The notes under the pieces were generated by a model. The model saw only the letters and a program-made list of their open reading frames with translations, did not search any database and had not been told where the DNA came from. Below, in pieces: positions 10,829 to 21,723 of a stretch of DNA of 31,333 nucleotides (positions are counted from its first letter, which is position 1; the number at the start of each line of letters is the position of its first letter). Source of the DNA: Priapulus caudatus (taxonomy: Eukaryota > Priapulida > Priapulimorpha > Priapulimorphida > Priapulidae); the NCBI RefSeq assembly GCF_000485595.1, contig NW_014577532.1, positions 176,191-207,523 of the forward strand, given 5' to 3'. The translations under genes and the position numbers were made by a program.

Positions 10829-12430
10829 AGCCAGTTGATTAGAAAACAGTATGATTATAATATTTCGAAAGCTCAAACTAATGCATTTTTTATAGCTGTA
10901 ATGATTCCAACTACATAACCAATGTCTGGAAATTTTGAAATGAATTAAAGATTAAGACGAGCTTGCACAATCTCCAGCTCGCTTGCAGTTAAATTTCAGG
11001 TTTGGCAGCAGCTGATCATATATATTCATGACACAGCATTCGACGAATCCCTATCATGCAGTAACGCTGCTGTAACGGCTTCGGCATACCTGAATTATAC
11101 CAGTATTTATAAGCGCTGGACACTTTTACATTTACATTGCTGCGCTAAAAAGGCCAAATATAATATGCTCGGCGTACGCGCAATGGAATGGAATCACCTC
11201 TCATTCATATATTCATGATAACATATACAAAAACCCTGGTACACCATCGCTATCATCATCACCATCACCATAACCCCAAACAACCCCAACTCTAACCTAA
11301 ACAGTAACCATGAATGCAACTAGAAAGGGATCCCCACTGGATTTCTGCAAAGCAGTTTGAACGGCGGACAAACGTCTACTCTGTTTAGTTCAACATTTCG
11401 GGAATGTACACAGAACAACGCACATTGTAGCAAAGCGTATAGATATTAGTATGTAATCACGTCTTGCTGCCTAACTCCGTTCTCCTGACCTGGAGGGTCT
11501 CTAGCTAACGCAATTGCGATGAACTACTCGGCCAGATAGACCGTACGGCAGTTGCAGCATTACTTAATTGATATTAGCGTAATTGTTACGTTTAAGCATT
11601 AATAGTTACTTCATGAATTAGCGGCGTACTATTTTTTCTTACCGTGTTTGTCTTACTAGTAACTATATACACCGCGCTCGCGATACACTCGTCGTGACCT
11701 TACGATTAAAACGTGAAAAAAATGCTAAAAACCTCGCTACTGGCGATCGCGAATGGTAAGCCCCGATGTCCCCACGTCTCCTACACACTTCAACTCCCCA
11801 TAAACCAGCGATGAAAAGTAAAGACGCACTCGACTTACCTTCTGCCGACGCATTGACTCGCTGACTTATCACAGCTCACGGGCACCCGATCAACGGATGT
11901 TTCACGTGCGCGCCTGCGCAATGCGGCCACGCACATCATAGGCGGCTTCTACTGCTATAGGGACACTGACGCCGGCGGCTGTGCGATACCGAGCTACGCT
12001 AAATCACACCGAGTGACGATAGCGGTATCAGCTCGTGTTGCGACTAACAATATCGCAGCGTCGTCACCCGCGCAGCTTCCTGCCTCGCTCTACCGACACG
12101 GGCTCCTTAAGGACGCACGCAGGCAGTATGCGTGTGCGCGGCAGCGGTCGGCTAGCTCTCAGGCATTAACGCGCAGACTCGGCGGCAGCGAGACAGCGCT
12201 GTTGAAACTGCCGGCAACTGGCGGAGCTCGAATATCGGCTTCATTACCAGGAAACGCTAAAGTGCTGCGGCGAGGCGCGATGGCGATAGCTGGAGAGGTC
12301 GGCTCACGCGGGTGAACGAAATCACCAACGCCGTGGCATCGGGGAAGAGTTATTTCGAATGATTGAACACGTCCTGAGCGATGACCATATATATATCATA
12401 TATATATATATATTATAATATAGTCTGTAG

Positions 12431-12742
12431 GTGTGTGTGTGTGTGTGTGTGAAGTGTGTGTGTGTGTGTGTGTGCGGTGCTGTGTGTAGCGTGTTGTGTG
12501 TGTGTGTGTTGTGTGTGTGTGTGTGCGTGTGCGTGTGCGGTGCGTGCGTGTGCGTGTGCGTGTGCCGCTGTGCGTGTGCGTGCTGCGTGTGGCGTGTGCG
12601 TGGTGCGTGTGCGGCTGCGTGTGCGTGTGCGTGTGCGTGTGTCGTGTGCGTGTGCGTGTGCGTGTGCGTGTATGTCCCTGTGTGTGTGTGGTGTGCTGTG
12701 TGTGTGTGTGGTGTGTGCGTGTGCGTTGGTGGTGTGTATGGA
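12431..12742. repeat. Interrupted (TG)n / TGTGCG microsatellite
   Basis: Right-arm counterpart of the (CA)n tract at 1030-1380, with more TGCG and TGTC variants and a different length. A TATA tract lies at 12388-12420. Cys/Val-rich frames here are not genes. Confidence 0.95.
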
Positions 12743-12756
12743 ATGAAGGCTATATC

Positions 12757-12898
12757 CCTACAGTCAAACCCGTATTAGCCAACCACCTCTAATGAATGGC
12801 CGCTTACCTATCAACGCCCAGTTTTGGGCGTTTCACCTGATTGAAAGTTACTACAGTTAAACTGACCTCTTAAAACGGCAAATTTTGAGGTTTTACTT
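12757..12898. mobile_element. Extra right-arm sequence, possibly pogo/Tigger-like ends
   Basis: About 150 bp absent from the left arm. It contains TACAGTCAAACCCGTATTAG and TACAGTTAAACTGACC. CAGTCAAACC after TA resembles pogo/Tigger-type Tc1-mariner termini. I could not pair two proper ends, so the class is tentative. Confidence 0.3.
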
Positions 12899-13475
12899 AA
12901 TGGAAATAAATATCAACTTTTTAACTGTAGCTCCCACATAGTGTTGTTCTCTGTGGAATCCGCATAGAACGCCCGTCGCAAATCTCGACCGCGATATGCT
13001 TGCCCTTCCGAGCGGGAGTAGGAGTCGTGATTGAATAGCAAGAACTTGCGAATTACCGTCGTCCATCGGCCATGTTAAGTTGACGTCATGCCCCCGTCTC
13101 GTGGCTTGAATGGAGACACGGAATGTGTATCGGTTCGCTCGTAGAACCCCGATCAAAATCAAAGCGATACAATCCGTACAGTTCAAATAGCAGTGCAAAC
13201 ACAATTACCACTCGCCGACTAGTTGCTCACACTTAGGCTAAATGTTTGTTCAGTTGTTTACGAGCTGGCGAATCGCGCTTGCAGACGTGTTATGTTCAGC
13301 CGATCATTATGTTGTTCGTTTGCCTGTATCTTGCCCGCGACCAGGAATATTTATTGTGCCTCACGATGTCCACTAATGTATTTTCCGAATCGTGATGTCT
13401 CAGGAATGTAATCGATAGACACTCACACAGAATCCACAGACACTAGCATTAGAGACGCGGTGGACTAGAAACCAG

Positions 13476-14226
13476 GGGCCGTTGTCGAAACATCGTAAAG
13501 TTAATGACTAAAGTTAATTGCTACGATAACCACTTACGACTGATGCTAATGTTGCGAGACTAGCGCCAGAACGGGCGGTCACAAGTTGACAGAAACACAT
13601 ACAGCTGATTGAAAACTTAACGATACCAGGAACTTCATCACAAGCTGCTGCATTTGGATGAGAACCAATCACAAACTTCCAATTCAAATGACACATTTAT
13701 TGTACATCACAGTAATTTAGGCATATTCTGGATGCGCTAACCACCATATAAATAATATTTGATGAAAACGACGTGGTCATCGAATTAATTCTGCACAACA
13801 AGACTCAAAGTTCTCACCACCTGTAACGCCGAGACGGCGAGAATCGTGGCAACGCGTGGAAAACTTTAGAACAAGAGAACAAATGCCCTACCGCCCATTT
13901 GTAAATGTATGGTTTTGTTTTATTAGCGGTAAGATAATGTAATGAATTTTGACCGTGTTTTTTCACGAAACACACACATTTTATTCATTATTATAAAATA
14001 TAATGATCACTATAATGTTGTAAGTTCGTTAGTGAAATGTGTTATTTCAACCCTTTATATTAAAGTTAACGAGAGGGTCTGAGCTCTCGTCCATGTTTAT
14101 GAGATAAGTTTGCGACGATTTTGTTCCTCGTAAACCTTACGCCCTGTTTCTGTCACGGGGTTTACGAGTGAAAGTTAATGGTAAGACTAATGTTGGCGCT
14201 AATTTTTTTGTTTCTGACCACGGCCC
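13476..14226. mobile_element. 751-bp Harbinger-like non-autonomous transposon
   Basis: The ends GGGCCGTTGTCGAAACA and, in reverse complement, GGGCCGTGGTCAGAAACA are inverted repeats. CCAG flanks both sides (13472-13475 and 14227-14230). The left arm has the empty site GAAACCAGCAACATG. A CAG (CWG) 3-bp duplication with GGGCC-type ends fits the PIF/Harbinger superfamily; the extra C makes it 3 or 4 bp. No transposase frame is visible. Confidence 0.8.
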
Positions 14227-14848
14227 CCAGCAACATGAACTATTTAGGAGTACAATGGTTATTAGTCGTTTTATTCTTGCTTACCAATACCATACATCAT
14301 ACACGAGCTTAACTACGCGTGTTTTATTCAATTTTAAACATATATTATAAATAAAATGATACGAAGTTGTTTCTATAATATATATAATATATAACTTCTC
14401 AAACAATATGTATGAAAAACTGTATGAGAATGTTAATATACGAGAAACATACATAAAGCTAGCATACCGCAATACTTGGATGAATCGCAATATCGTGATT
14501 ATACATTACATATCGCAAGTGAATTTCAACATCTAAAATATTTTAGGCCATTGAAACCATTCTTCTAATGAATTACACTTTATGCCTAAATTGTATTTCG
14601 ATTTTCTTGCTGAGAGCGTTTTTTTGTAGGAATTTACCATGTTCGTGGTTAAACCAGTAAAAACATTTTTATCCGAGCGTTTCATGCAGAGGAAAACGTT
14701 AGAATTTCAATACCACTCCAGAATAATATGTTCACTATAAACTGTGAGGTCAGCCCCTACAAAGAGCTGGAAATTACTTAAAGTGATTACGTCACGAATT
14801 TATAGCACCATCAAGTAGTATATTTGTGTGTTATTTGTACAAAATAAA

Positions 14849-15043
14849 ATGTATAAAATACAATTAGTGTTTCTGTTTATTTTCATGCTTATATATACCT
14901 TCTTTATATGCCCTAATTTGCCGGTGAAAAACAGAGAGACGCCAGTATCTGAACAGTACGGGGGAATAGTGTTAGACAACAGAAATTACAAAAATCGTCT
15001 AGATTTTTGCAAATTTAACCAACGTAAAAACATTTTTATCTAG
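14849..15043 (+). CDS. Short ORF with signal-anchor-like start (hypothetical)
   Basis: A 64-residue frame begins MYKIQ and continues with a hydrophobic stretch of about 18 residues (5-23, ending FFICPN). A polar, Asn/Arg-rich segment with two further cysteines follows. The profile suits a secreted or type II membrane protein start. No family is recognised and no downstream exon could be joined. The surrounding sequence is AT-rich, so chance is possible. Confidence 0.28.
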   Translation: MYKIQLVFLFIFMLIYTFFICPNLPVKNRETPVSEQYGGIVLDNRNYKNRLDFCKFNQRKNIFI

Positions 15044-15213
15044 TGAGAGTTTGAGGATATATTTAGTAACGTTAGTTCTTACTTTTAATGAAAAAACATG
15101 GCAATTTTTTTTTACAAATTTTACCCATGGAAAATTCGTGACGTAGTCAATTTATTGGTGTAAAGGCTTATGAATAATGTATGCACACTCTCATACGTAA
15201 ATACGTCGCACTC

Positions 15214-15243
15214 ACGCACACCCACGACACACACACACACCAC

Positions 15244-15289
<46 letters not shown>

Positions 15290-15305
15290 TAACGACACAC
15301 AGCAC

Positions 15306-15360
<55 letters not shown>

Positions 15361-15511
15361 ACACACACACGCGCGCGCGCACGTACGCACGCACACACCA
15401 CACACAACACACACACACACACACACCACACACAACACACACACACACACATACATACATACACACACACCACGCGCGGCGCACGTACGCACGCACACAC
15501 ACACACACACA
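15214..15511. repeat. (CA)n microsatellite
   Basis: CA dinucleotides with CGCGCG, CATACATA and GTACGCACGCA interruptions. Not coding. Confidence 0.95.
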
Positions 15512-15594
15512 CAGACATGCTCAGCATTTGTATTGCTTTAAACATACAGTTAAGTAGGTTAGCGGCAGTCTCTCAGCGCCCGGAAAACACGCTA

Positions 15595-17165
15595 CTAGCT
15601 GTGACCTCGTAGATATAGAGCACCAGACAGAACGTGAGCAGTGCCGCGGCTCCAGTCACAACGACATCACAGCCACATTTTTGTAACTTTGCTTCGACTT
15701 GAAATTGTGACAACACTCGCCGAATAAAATGGTAGCATGATCACATTCTTCTCAGCGCGTACACCGTTACGATATAATACAACTCGTTTGCACCCATAGT
15801 TGCCACAAGCCTACAACTAGTGAGCAGCAGCGGCAGATCCACGATTTTGAGATGGTGGAGGGGGGGGGCAACCGCGTAGCCAGGATTTCATTTTAAGGGG
15901 TGCGGATTTGTGATAGCGCCGGTACGCACGCTCGTGTGCCGAATAGGGGGAGGGTCGCCTCTTGCGCCCCCTTGGCATTCGCCCACTGATGAGCAGTACT
16001 CAACAATAATTTATTTCTTCGCTTAGGACTACGGTGCTACGTTTTTTTTTATTATTTAATGAGTCATGGTGTACGCGTTGCTCAAATACGACGCCACTGT
16101 GAGCGTTTGTGCCGCATCGTCATACATTCGGCGTAATAACTCATGCTGCCATCATGCGGCGGCAATAAAAAGATTTCTCATTACCCAGCCTCCTCGCTGC
16201 GCTATCCATGACGCAATGTCGGAATCTAATAATCTCGACCAAAATGTCGCGGTAGACTGACAAGAAATTCGGCACGGCCCTGTCTCACGGAATCCACGGC
16301 AATTGATTGCAGTACGGCGAAACATGGCGACGATCTTACCCCAGGCCATATCGAGTCGCCAATCAATGACTCGCAAAACGTCTGAAAGAGGTCGTGAATC
16401 ATAGCACCGATCTTCCTTTCAGCTTCAAAGCTCGTCGCGATGCATTGGTAGAGACATGGATATGTTAGCTCGAGTATTGCCCTGCCACATAAAAGATGTG
16501 AAATTCGAGTAGCTCGATTTCTCGCTAAATTGATCCTCGACGGGCAATCCTCCTGAATGAACAGAACAAGAGTCATGCACAAATCATCGTTATAACATAA
16601 ACAATATGTGTACGGACAATATAAACAGACTATATACACCGACTTGTAATAATATGCGCAACTAGAAGAGTAAGCAAAGTAGTGTGGAAGAAATGACGTT
16701 AGTACCCACGTTAAAATCATAGCGGGTTCGGATCAATCTTTTAATACTACTAATGTTAATGTATGGATATTGTATCATCTGGGCGTGTGCCAAATAAACG
16801 ACATTGATAATATATTTCGTCGGAGGCCTTGTAATGGTGTCTAACAAAACGCGTACAGGTTCCGGGTTGAAATCGGCGACGGTAATAATGTAGACAAATA
16901 ATGAATTCGGAATTAGAGATAATTGTATCGCCCACACATTATTACATTTACCAATCACCTGAATGTAGTTTGGCATGGATGAAATGCCTGACGAGTAGGC
17001 GTGTCTGCTTCAAACACGTTATGTTTGATATCGCAGGACGCCGCGGTAGCAGTAGCACGCGGAAGAAACGTCTCGCTATTTTGTGCACAGTTCGCGTGGC
17101 ATTCAGGACATGCTGATCACCGTCGAAAGGGCGCCGATAATGTCTCTTCGTTCGTGCGCGGCCAT
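15595..17165 (-). pseudogene. BOK: Second BOK-like copy with multiple frameshifts (copy D2)
   Basis: It follows the BOK-like gene of D1 exon by exon: exon 1 about 17165-16959, exon 2 about 16552-16185, exon 3 about 15720-15595. One-base insertions after the fourth codon and in the GCGCCC run break exon 1 early. The exon 1 donor reads GTGATT instead of GTGAGT. Exon 2 has several indels, so BH1 and BH2 fall in different frames. The CAG acceptor of exon 3 is lost. However, after the tail anchor it reads GGTCACAGCTAG, giving the stop that D1 lacks. It is either a decaying duplicate or a poorly polished second haplotype. I favour calling it broken as written while doubting the sequence quality. 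Confidence 0.75.
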
Positions 17166-17270
17166 TTCTACTGACAGAGCTAGCTAGTTCTAGAGCGATT
17201 TAGAGAGCGGTAATACCTGTAAGATATCTAGGGCACGTCTGTGTAATATTTACGTGAATTATATTAAACA
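15598..17270. repeat. Unit D, second copy (direct repeat)
   Basis: Matches 7698-9365 in the same orientation. Its right boundary, TTAAACAAGGCTATATA, is the uninterrupted counterpart of the site where element A follows D in the first copy. Confidence 0.9.
15828..15988. mobile_element. MITE in intron 2 of the second BOK-like copy
   Basis: Orthologous to 7933-8097. Ends are CAGCGGCAGATCC and, in reverse complement, CAGTGGGCGAATGCC. The flanks GTGAGCAG and ATGAGCAG preserve an 8-bp target duplication with one mismatch, which suggests a hAT-like origin. Confidence 0.65.
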
Positions 17271-17530
17271 AGGCTATATACAGTCGCGTAACCGTGAAGG
17301 GCGAACCGGTTATACGTTGGCGCAAGATCGTGTTGAAAGTATGTGCATGTGTGCGTGTGTGCGTGTGTGAATGTATATCTCCGCTCTCTTGTTTGAGATT
17401 TTTAATTTTACGTTATATGATTCTTTTGGTGGGTACAGGGCATGCACGAAGCTGTACCTTAGCTAGAGAGCTCAGCGTAATATAAGTGTATGTAATATAT
17501 CTAAAAATATATACATAAATAAATATATAT

Positions 17531-17616
17531 TAATTTTATTTATTTATTTATTTATTTATTCTTTCATTCATTTATTCATTTTATTTATTCATTTATTTAT
17601 TTATTTATTTATTCGT
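17531..17616. repeat. (TTTA)n microsatellite
   Basis: TTTA tetranucleotides with TTCA variants. Confidence 0.9.
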
Positions 17617-17890
17617 TTAAATTACCTACACTTATATTACTCTTAGCTCTGGTAATCACTAGTCACTTGGTCTAGAATCTTCCATCCGTATCCATGGTCT
17701 GTATTTCCATTGCTATGCTTAGCTGCCCAACATATCTATAATTATATTGAGTTAGCATTACCACATCCTATGGTAATTTTTCCGCAGCCTACTTCAGCTT
17801 GAACACAGTTTAAGTAAAAAATGTTGCCGTTCTAATATTACAAATTTTAAGTTACAGTGAATGAGCAACATTCATATATCGTATTTTAGC
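17617..17890. other. No gene recognised
   Basis: AT-rich, without a supported gene or repeat. Confidence 0.5.
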
Positions 17891-17891
17891 G

Positions 17892-18154
17892 TTAACATAC
17901 GGATACTGAACGCAGTAACAACAAGAGAACAATAAAACACCAAGAGAAAAATAAGAAACATTACTGTGTATAAATTTATCATTCATTTTATTACAATCGC
18001 AATCAATACGGTGCTGGTTACAAAAACCCGTATATACTAAATAACTACTGGTAATAACAAAATGATATATATCACTAATATTACTACAATTGTTCGTTAA
18101 ATAGAATCAAGAACACATACAGTCACGACGTGATAAAGTTGTCTTTAGAAGGTG
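17892..18154 (+). repeat. 3' part of block B, third copy
   Basis: About 260 bp starting TTAACATACGGATACTGAAC match 25791-26049 with few differences and end at the same point (TCTTTAGAAGGTG). The common right boundary suggests the true end of a dispersed repeat whose longer copy is 24430-26049. Confidence 0.8.
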
Positions 18155-18474
18155 TGTTGTATTGTGTCTACCGTACATTGGCCCGTCAGTACATTACCAC
18201 CGGCTTAGGCGGCTTATAGCCCAGGCGAGCCGTGGGCCTAAGTCTGTCCCTGTTCGTTGTTGTGTTGTTTTTTGTAATGACACGGGACGCGCCTCCTGAG
18301 CCGAAAGGTCGCGGTCGATAATTGAAGCCGGTTGATCCACTGTTGGCCCGGACCATTTTGGAAACTGGTATAATTAAGCTCGGAGAGAGGAAAAAAGAGC
18401 ATAAGATACAGAGTTACTCTACGAGGAGACGTACGTGATTCTCCTTGTCCATACGATTTAAGAGAGCCAAGCAC

Positions 18475-18499
18475 NNNNNNNNNNNNNNNNNNNNNNNNN
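18475..18499. other. Assembly gap (25 N)
   Basis: Exactly 25 undetermined bases, a typical placeholder. Open frames that cross it are not meaningful. Confidence 1.
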
Positions 18500-19376
18500 A
18501 CATTCATTTTAGAACAAAAAACAGAACTAATTTATGTGATAGTGTCGGTGATATAATTTTGTTCGAAAGTTTGGCAATAAGTGGCCAAAACCTTAAAACG
18601 AGCAGGAAATTTAAGACAACACTGAATAGCAATAGTACTGTAAAAAAAATTTTGGTTAAAATTTAGGAATTGCTCCAATATAGTACTACGTACATGCGTA
18701 CCATATATTACCGTGTAAGTTTATATTGAATATCATTTCTCTAAGTAATTACAAATCTGATATATAACCTGAAATATAACAAAGATTACTTGAACATTTG
18801 TCAAGAACACAGGCAATGTCATACAGTATACCCCTAGGAACCTTACACCTTTGAAAAAGCACTGGCGAAGAAAGCTCTGATACGCAAGAACTAATAAAAA
18901 CAGGCATCAGTTATGTTACAAAATAAGTTGACATATATTTAAGTATAGATAGTGATAAATATGTGTAAGTTTAAGTGATGTTATGACAGATTTATTAATT
19001 GTCCACACTTATGTCATAAATTAATTCTGCACAACTACATACAATGACACATGTACCTAGTTTTTGACATATACTCGCCATTTACCGATGCCTAAAGTTC
19101 AAGAAACTTTCTGGTCATATCATGGTCGGGATTGCTCCTTAACGGATTGCCAGCTTTTGAAATTCAAATTGCAAACCTGCAAGTAAAATGTGGTAAAGAG
19201 TTACTACAGCACACACATTTTCTGCTCAAACAGATTGGCCCTCAGATTTCACATTATTCACATTTAACAAAATGAAGTGTCAACTAATAATCAAAAGGCA
19301 CCAACAATGCAAGTTGGTTCATCCACAAGACTACATGCATCTGTAGAAGTCTTGTACAAAGCGAGCTTGGTATATT
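18500..19376. other. No gene recognised
   Basis: AT-rich sequence. A minus-strand acceptor-like site (TTTTACTTGCAG, near 19170) precedes an 18-codon open stretch, too short to call. Confidence 0.45.
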
Positions 19377-19583
19377 TTAGACGCTATGATTATAAAGCAA
19401 TATCTCCCATACCCCATCACTTTTCTTAGTCGTCACTCCAACCTTGCTTACATACTGGAACTTGGTCTTGTTGAGAAAAAATCGAAGGTGACAGTTCCTA
19501 ATCCCAGGTCAATGGCCAGCCGCCTTTTTCCGAAAAGACCAATATTGCCATTCAAATAGATGAAAACCTTGGTCCCTGTTGTC
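19377..19583 (-). pseudogene. Frameshifted terminal exon of an unrecognised gene
   Basis: After an acceptor (CACAATTATTACAG) the minus strand reads TGTKVFIYLNGNIGLFGKRR and continues open to a T6 run (plus-strand A6 at 19476-19481). There the frame must shift by one base. In the new frame it continues NKTKFQYVSKVGVTTKKSDG and on through VWEILL to a stop at 19377-19379. Both halves look coding in composition, which argues for one exon with a one-base homopolymer error or mutation. I do not recognise the family. Confidence 0.45.
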
Positions 19584-19723
19584 CTGTAATAATTGTGAAA
19601 AGATACTAATATTTTAAGTCAGGCAAAATATATACGGTTCTTTTGTTCGTTGATGGATCCAAAAAGCAAGACTGCAATATAACACAAGAATTCTAAGGTA
19701 GCATCATCGAATTCAAGTATAGT

Positions 19724-20319
19724 GTGTTTGAAGGCTTATGGGCAGCCTGGCATGTTGGTGCCATTATCACCGTCCAGCAGCCGTTGGGTATCGGCCTCTC
19801 TCCACAAGTTAGCGTAACTCCTCAAAACCCCTCCTTGCAAGGTTCTGTAGATGTCTCTAATCTGTATCCAGATGTAACTAGGTGTGAGTTTGGGCCAATT
19901 TATCGACAGGAAGAAACATAATACACAGAAAAATGATATATGCGTTGTGTAAAGCTTATAAGCACATTTTTATAGATAGTGACATTTCTTAAGTTGTAAA
20001 CATATAATTACTATATTTACATCGTTGTCTGCCAGTGGGTCTCAGCGCCGATAGAGATCAGCACCTCACAGAAACCCTTGACAGATACCTGGCACTCAGT
20101 ACCAACAGCCTTAGAAATCAATCAGATCAATGGGATGCCCACCTGGGGTTTGTTGTGTTAATTGGCACAAGCCATACCGTAGGCATTGTGACCGCTGCAG
20201 AGTTGCAGCTGCACAGCGTAATTGACACTGCGTTGTCTCCTAAATATACATGTGTTATATTCTATGTTAACAAGAAGATGATAATAATGTGGTATATGCT
20301 TTATTTACGACACATGTAA
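19724..20319. other. Open segments on both strands, unassigned
   Basis: On the minus strand, 19912-19751 has an uninterrupted frame including LTPSYIWIQIRDIYRTLQGG. Around 20240-20030 it has two pieces in one frame (NYAVQLQLCSGHNAYGMAC and KAVGTECQVSVKGFCEVLIS) separated by stops. On the plus strand, 19724-19921 and 20035-20319 are open for 65 and 94 codons. I cannot decide the strand or family. It may be part of the same broken gene as 19377-19583. Confidence 0.25.
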
Positions 20320-20523
20320 ATGTAGAGTGTAGTGTAAACAGACGTGTGCATTACAATATACCTTTCATTTATGTCGCATATTGTGTGATTGGCTGATATA
20401 ATTTCTTGAAAATTTCTGCAATGGGCTTGAACAAGAACTTTTTACCTCCCAACGCGACGAGGTTATAGATGATCGCTCTCGTAGGTATATTTTGTTCGGG
20501 CGATTCGATATTAGCGCGTCGAG

Positions 20524-20585
20524 TTCAGCCAGCCAGCCAGCCAGCCAGCCAGCAGCAGCCAGACAGTCAGCAGCAGCCAGCAGCG
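20524..20585. repeat. CCAG / CAG short tandem tract
   Basis: Seven CCAG tetramers followed by CAG-rich units. Frames through it give Gln/Pro/Ser or Leu/Ala/Gly runs only. Confidence 0.8.
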
Positions 20586-20812
20586 AGCGGCGAGCCAGCT
20601 CGTAATACATACATGTTACATGGGGCGTATGGCGTATCTGTCGCTGGGCGGAGAGGTATGTCACGCCGTGAGTGCCCCCTGTCTAGTTATATATGTAGCG
20701 TATGTCTGGCTACAGATTATGCTTGAGGCTGGTCGAAAACAAAAATGGTCATTCATAGCATAAATAACAATCTTTGGTAAATAAACGTAATGAATGGCTT
20801 TATAACGTACAA

Positions 20813-20954
20813 TTAATAAGTCCCTACATCATATTTCACCTCTCGCATCGACAACTGTAAACCCTGGGGTAGCCTGATATGCATGGCAGGTGTGTCCACA
20901 TCACAATTCCAACACTTCCACCCTGTTGGTGTCATATCGGGTGAACATTCCATT
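20813..20954 (-). CDS. Probable terminal exon with a Cys-x2-Cys motif, unrecognised gene
   Basis: An acceptor with a T-rich tract (TTTATTTATTTTTAG) ends at 20955. The frame then reads MECSPDMTPTGWKCWNCDVD and continues to TAA at 20813-20815, 46 residues. The KCWNC pair suggests a zinc-binding knuckle. An alternative donor GAG|GTGAAA exists ten codons before the stop. The upstream neighbour on this strand, the exon at 21724-21879, also has a Cys-x2-Cys pair, but the phases do not match directly. An exon between them is missing, or one carries an indel. Confidence 0.4.
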
Positions 20955-21199
20955 CTAAAAATAAATAAAATATAAAGAATCAAAGCATTACATATGTATA
21001 ATTAAGACATTTAGCATATGGATTTATCAACTCATCACTGTTTATAGTAATCTGAATGTTTTGCTGTTTTTATATACATAATTACACTACTCAAGTACTG
21101 GGCAAAATATGTGCTAACTCTAGTATGTGTCCATCAACGGTACACTTCAACAATATATGACAATTTTAGAGCTTATGAACACGTCATGCATTTGTTTTA
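20955..21199. other. Intron-like sequence, nothing recognised
   Basis: AT-rich sequence between a probable exon and a foldback element. Confidence 0.4.
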
Positions 21200-21466
21200 C
21201 AGAATGGCTAATTGCCGGCAGCCGGCTTATATCTGACGGTTTGCCGAGCACGGTCTTCGATTTCCTAAATGCCCGCAGTTTTTAATTTTTAGCGTTATCT
21301 CAAGTGCCCGGCAGCCGGGCACGGTCTTCGATTTTTCTAAATGCCCGACAGTTCCTAACCCTAACCCTAACCCTAACCCTTGTTTACTTGAGATAACGCT
21401 AAAAATTAAAAACTGCCGGCATTTAGGAAATCGAAGACTGTGCTCGCGCCCGGACTATAGCCACAG
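21200..21466. mobile_element. Foldback element 1 with a CCCTAA array in the loop
   Basis: The outer ends CAGAATGGCTAATTGCCGGC and, in reverse complement, CTGTGGCTATAGTCCGGGC are inverted. The inner arms CTTCGATTTCCTAAATGCC and AGCGTTATCTCAAG at 21254-21304 are answered by their complement at 21386-21437. About four CCCTAA units (21356-21380) sit between the arms. No coding sequence. It lies in the presumed intron between the exons at 21724-21879 and 20813-20954. Confidence 0.7.
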
Positions 21467-21509
21467 GCGTTTTTTTTAAGATAGATTCCACTATCATAAT
21501 ATTTATCGC

Positions 21510-21712
21510 TGTGGCTATATGCCCGCAGCCGCACGGTCTTCGTTTTCTAAATGCCCGACAGTTCTTAACCCTAACCTATAACCCTAACCTTGTTTACTTG
21601 AGATAACGCTGAAAATTAAAACTGCCGGGCATTTAGAAAATCGAAGACATAAACACCGTGCCCGGCAGCCGTCAGATATATAGCAGGGCTGCCGGCATAT
21701 ATAGCCACTCTG
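21510..21712. mobile_element. Foldback element 2 with a CCCTAA array in the loop
   Basis: A shorter relative of 21200-21466, starting CTGTGGCTATATGCCCGCAG and ending, in reverse complement, CAGAGTGGCTATATATGCCG. The loop carries CCCTAACCTATAACCCTAAC (21569-21588), a degenerate telomere-like array. It starts 43 bases after the end of element 1 and ends 11 bp before the exon at 21724. No clear target duplication was found. Confidence 0.7.
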
Positions 21713-21723
21713 AATATTTATAC

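Larger units (their letters stand above)
9366..14711 (-). repeat. Right arm (R) of the large inverted duplication
   Basis: Reverse-complement partner of 1-6160. It lacks the 1756-bp insertion found in the left arm (2491-4246), with the uninterrupted junction at about 11318-11321. It carries a 751-bp transposon (13476-14226) and about 150 bp of extra sequence (about 12750-12898) that the left arm lacks. Homology stops at 14711 where the left arm meets the window start, so the real arm may be longer. Confidence 0.9.

Noticed and set aside
12013-12315. 100-codon plus-strand frame in the CpG-rich part of the right arm
   Set aside because: The homologous left-arm sequence (about 1478-1790) does not keep the frame, and the composition follows GC content only.
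18313-18345. Small-subunit rRNA start (GCCGGTTGATCC resembles the 5' end of 18S rRNA)
   Set aside because: Only about ten bases match and the following sequence is not rRNA-like.
21356-21380. True telomere or chromosome end
   Set aside because: The TTAGGG-type arrays are short, occur in both orientations and have unique sequence or transposon arms on both sides, so they are interstitial.
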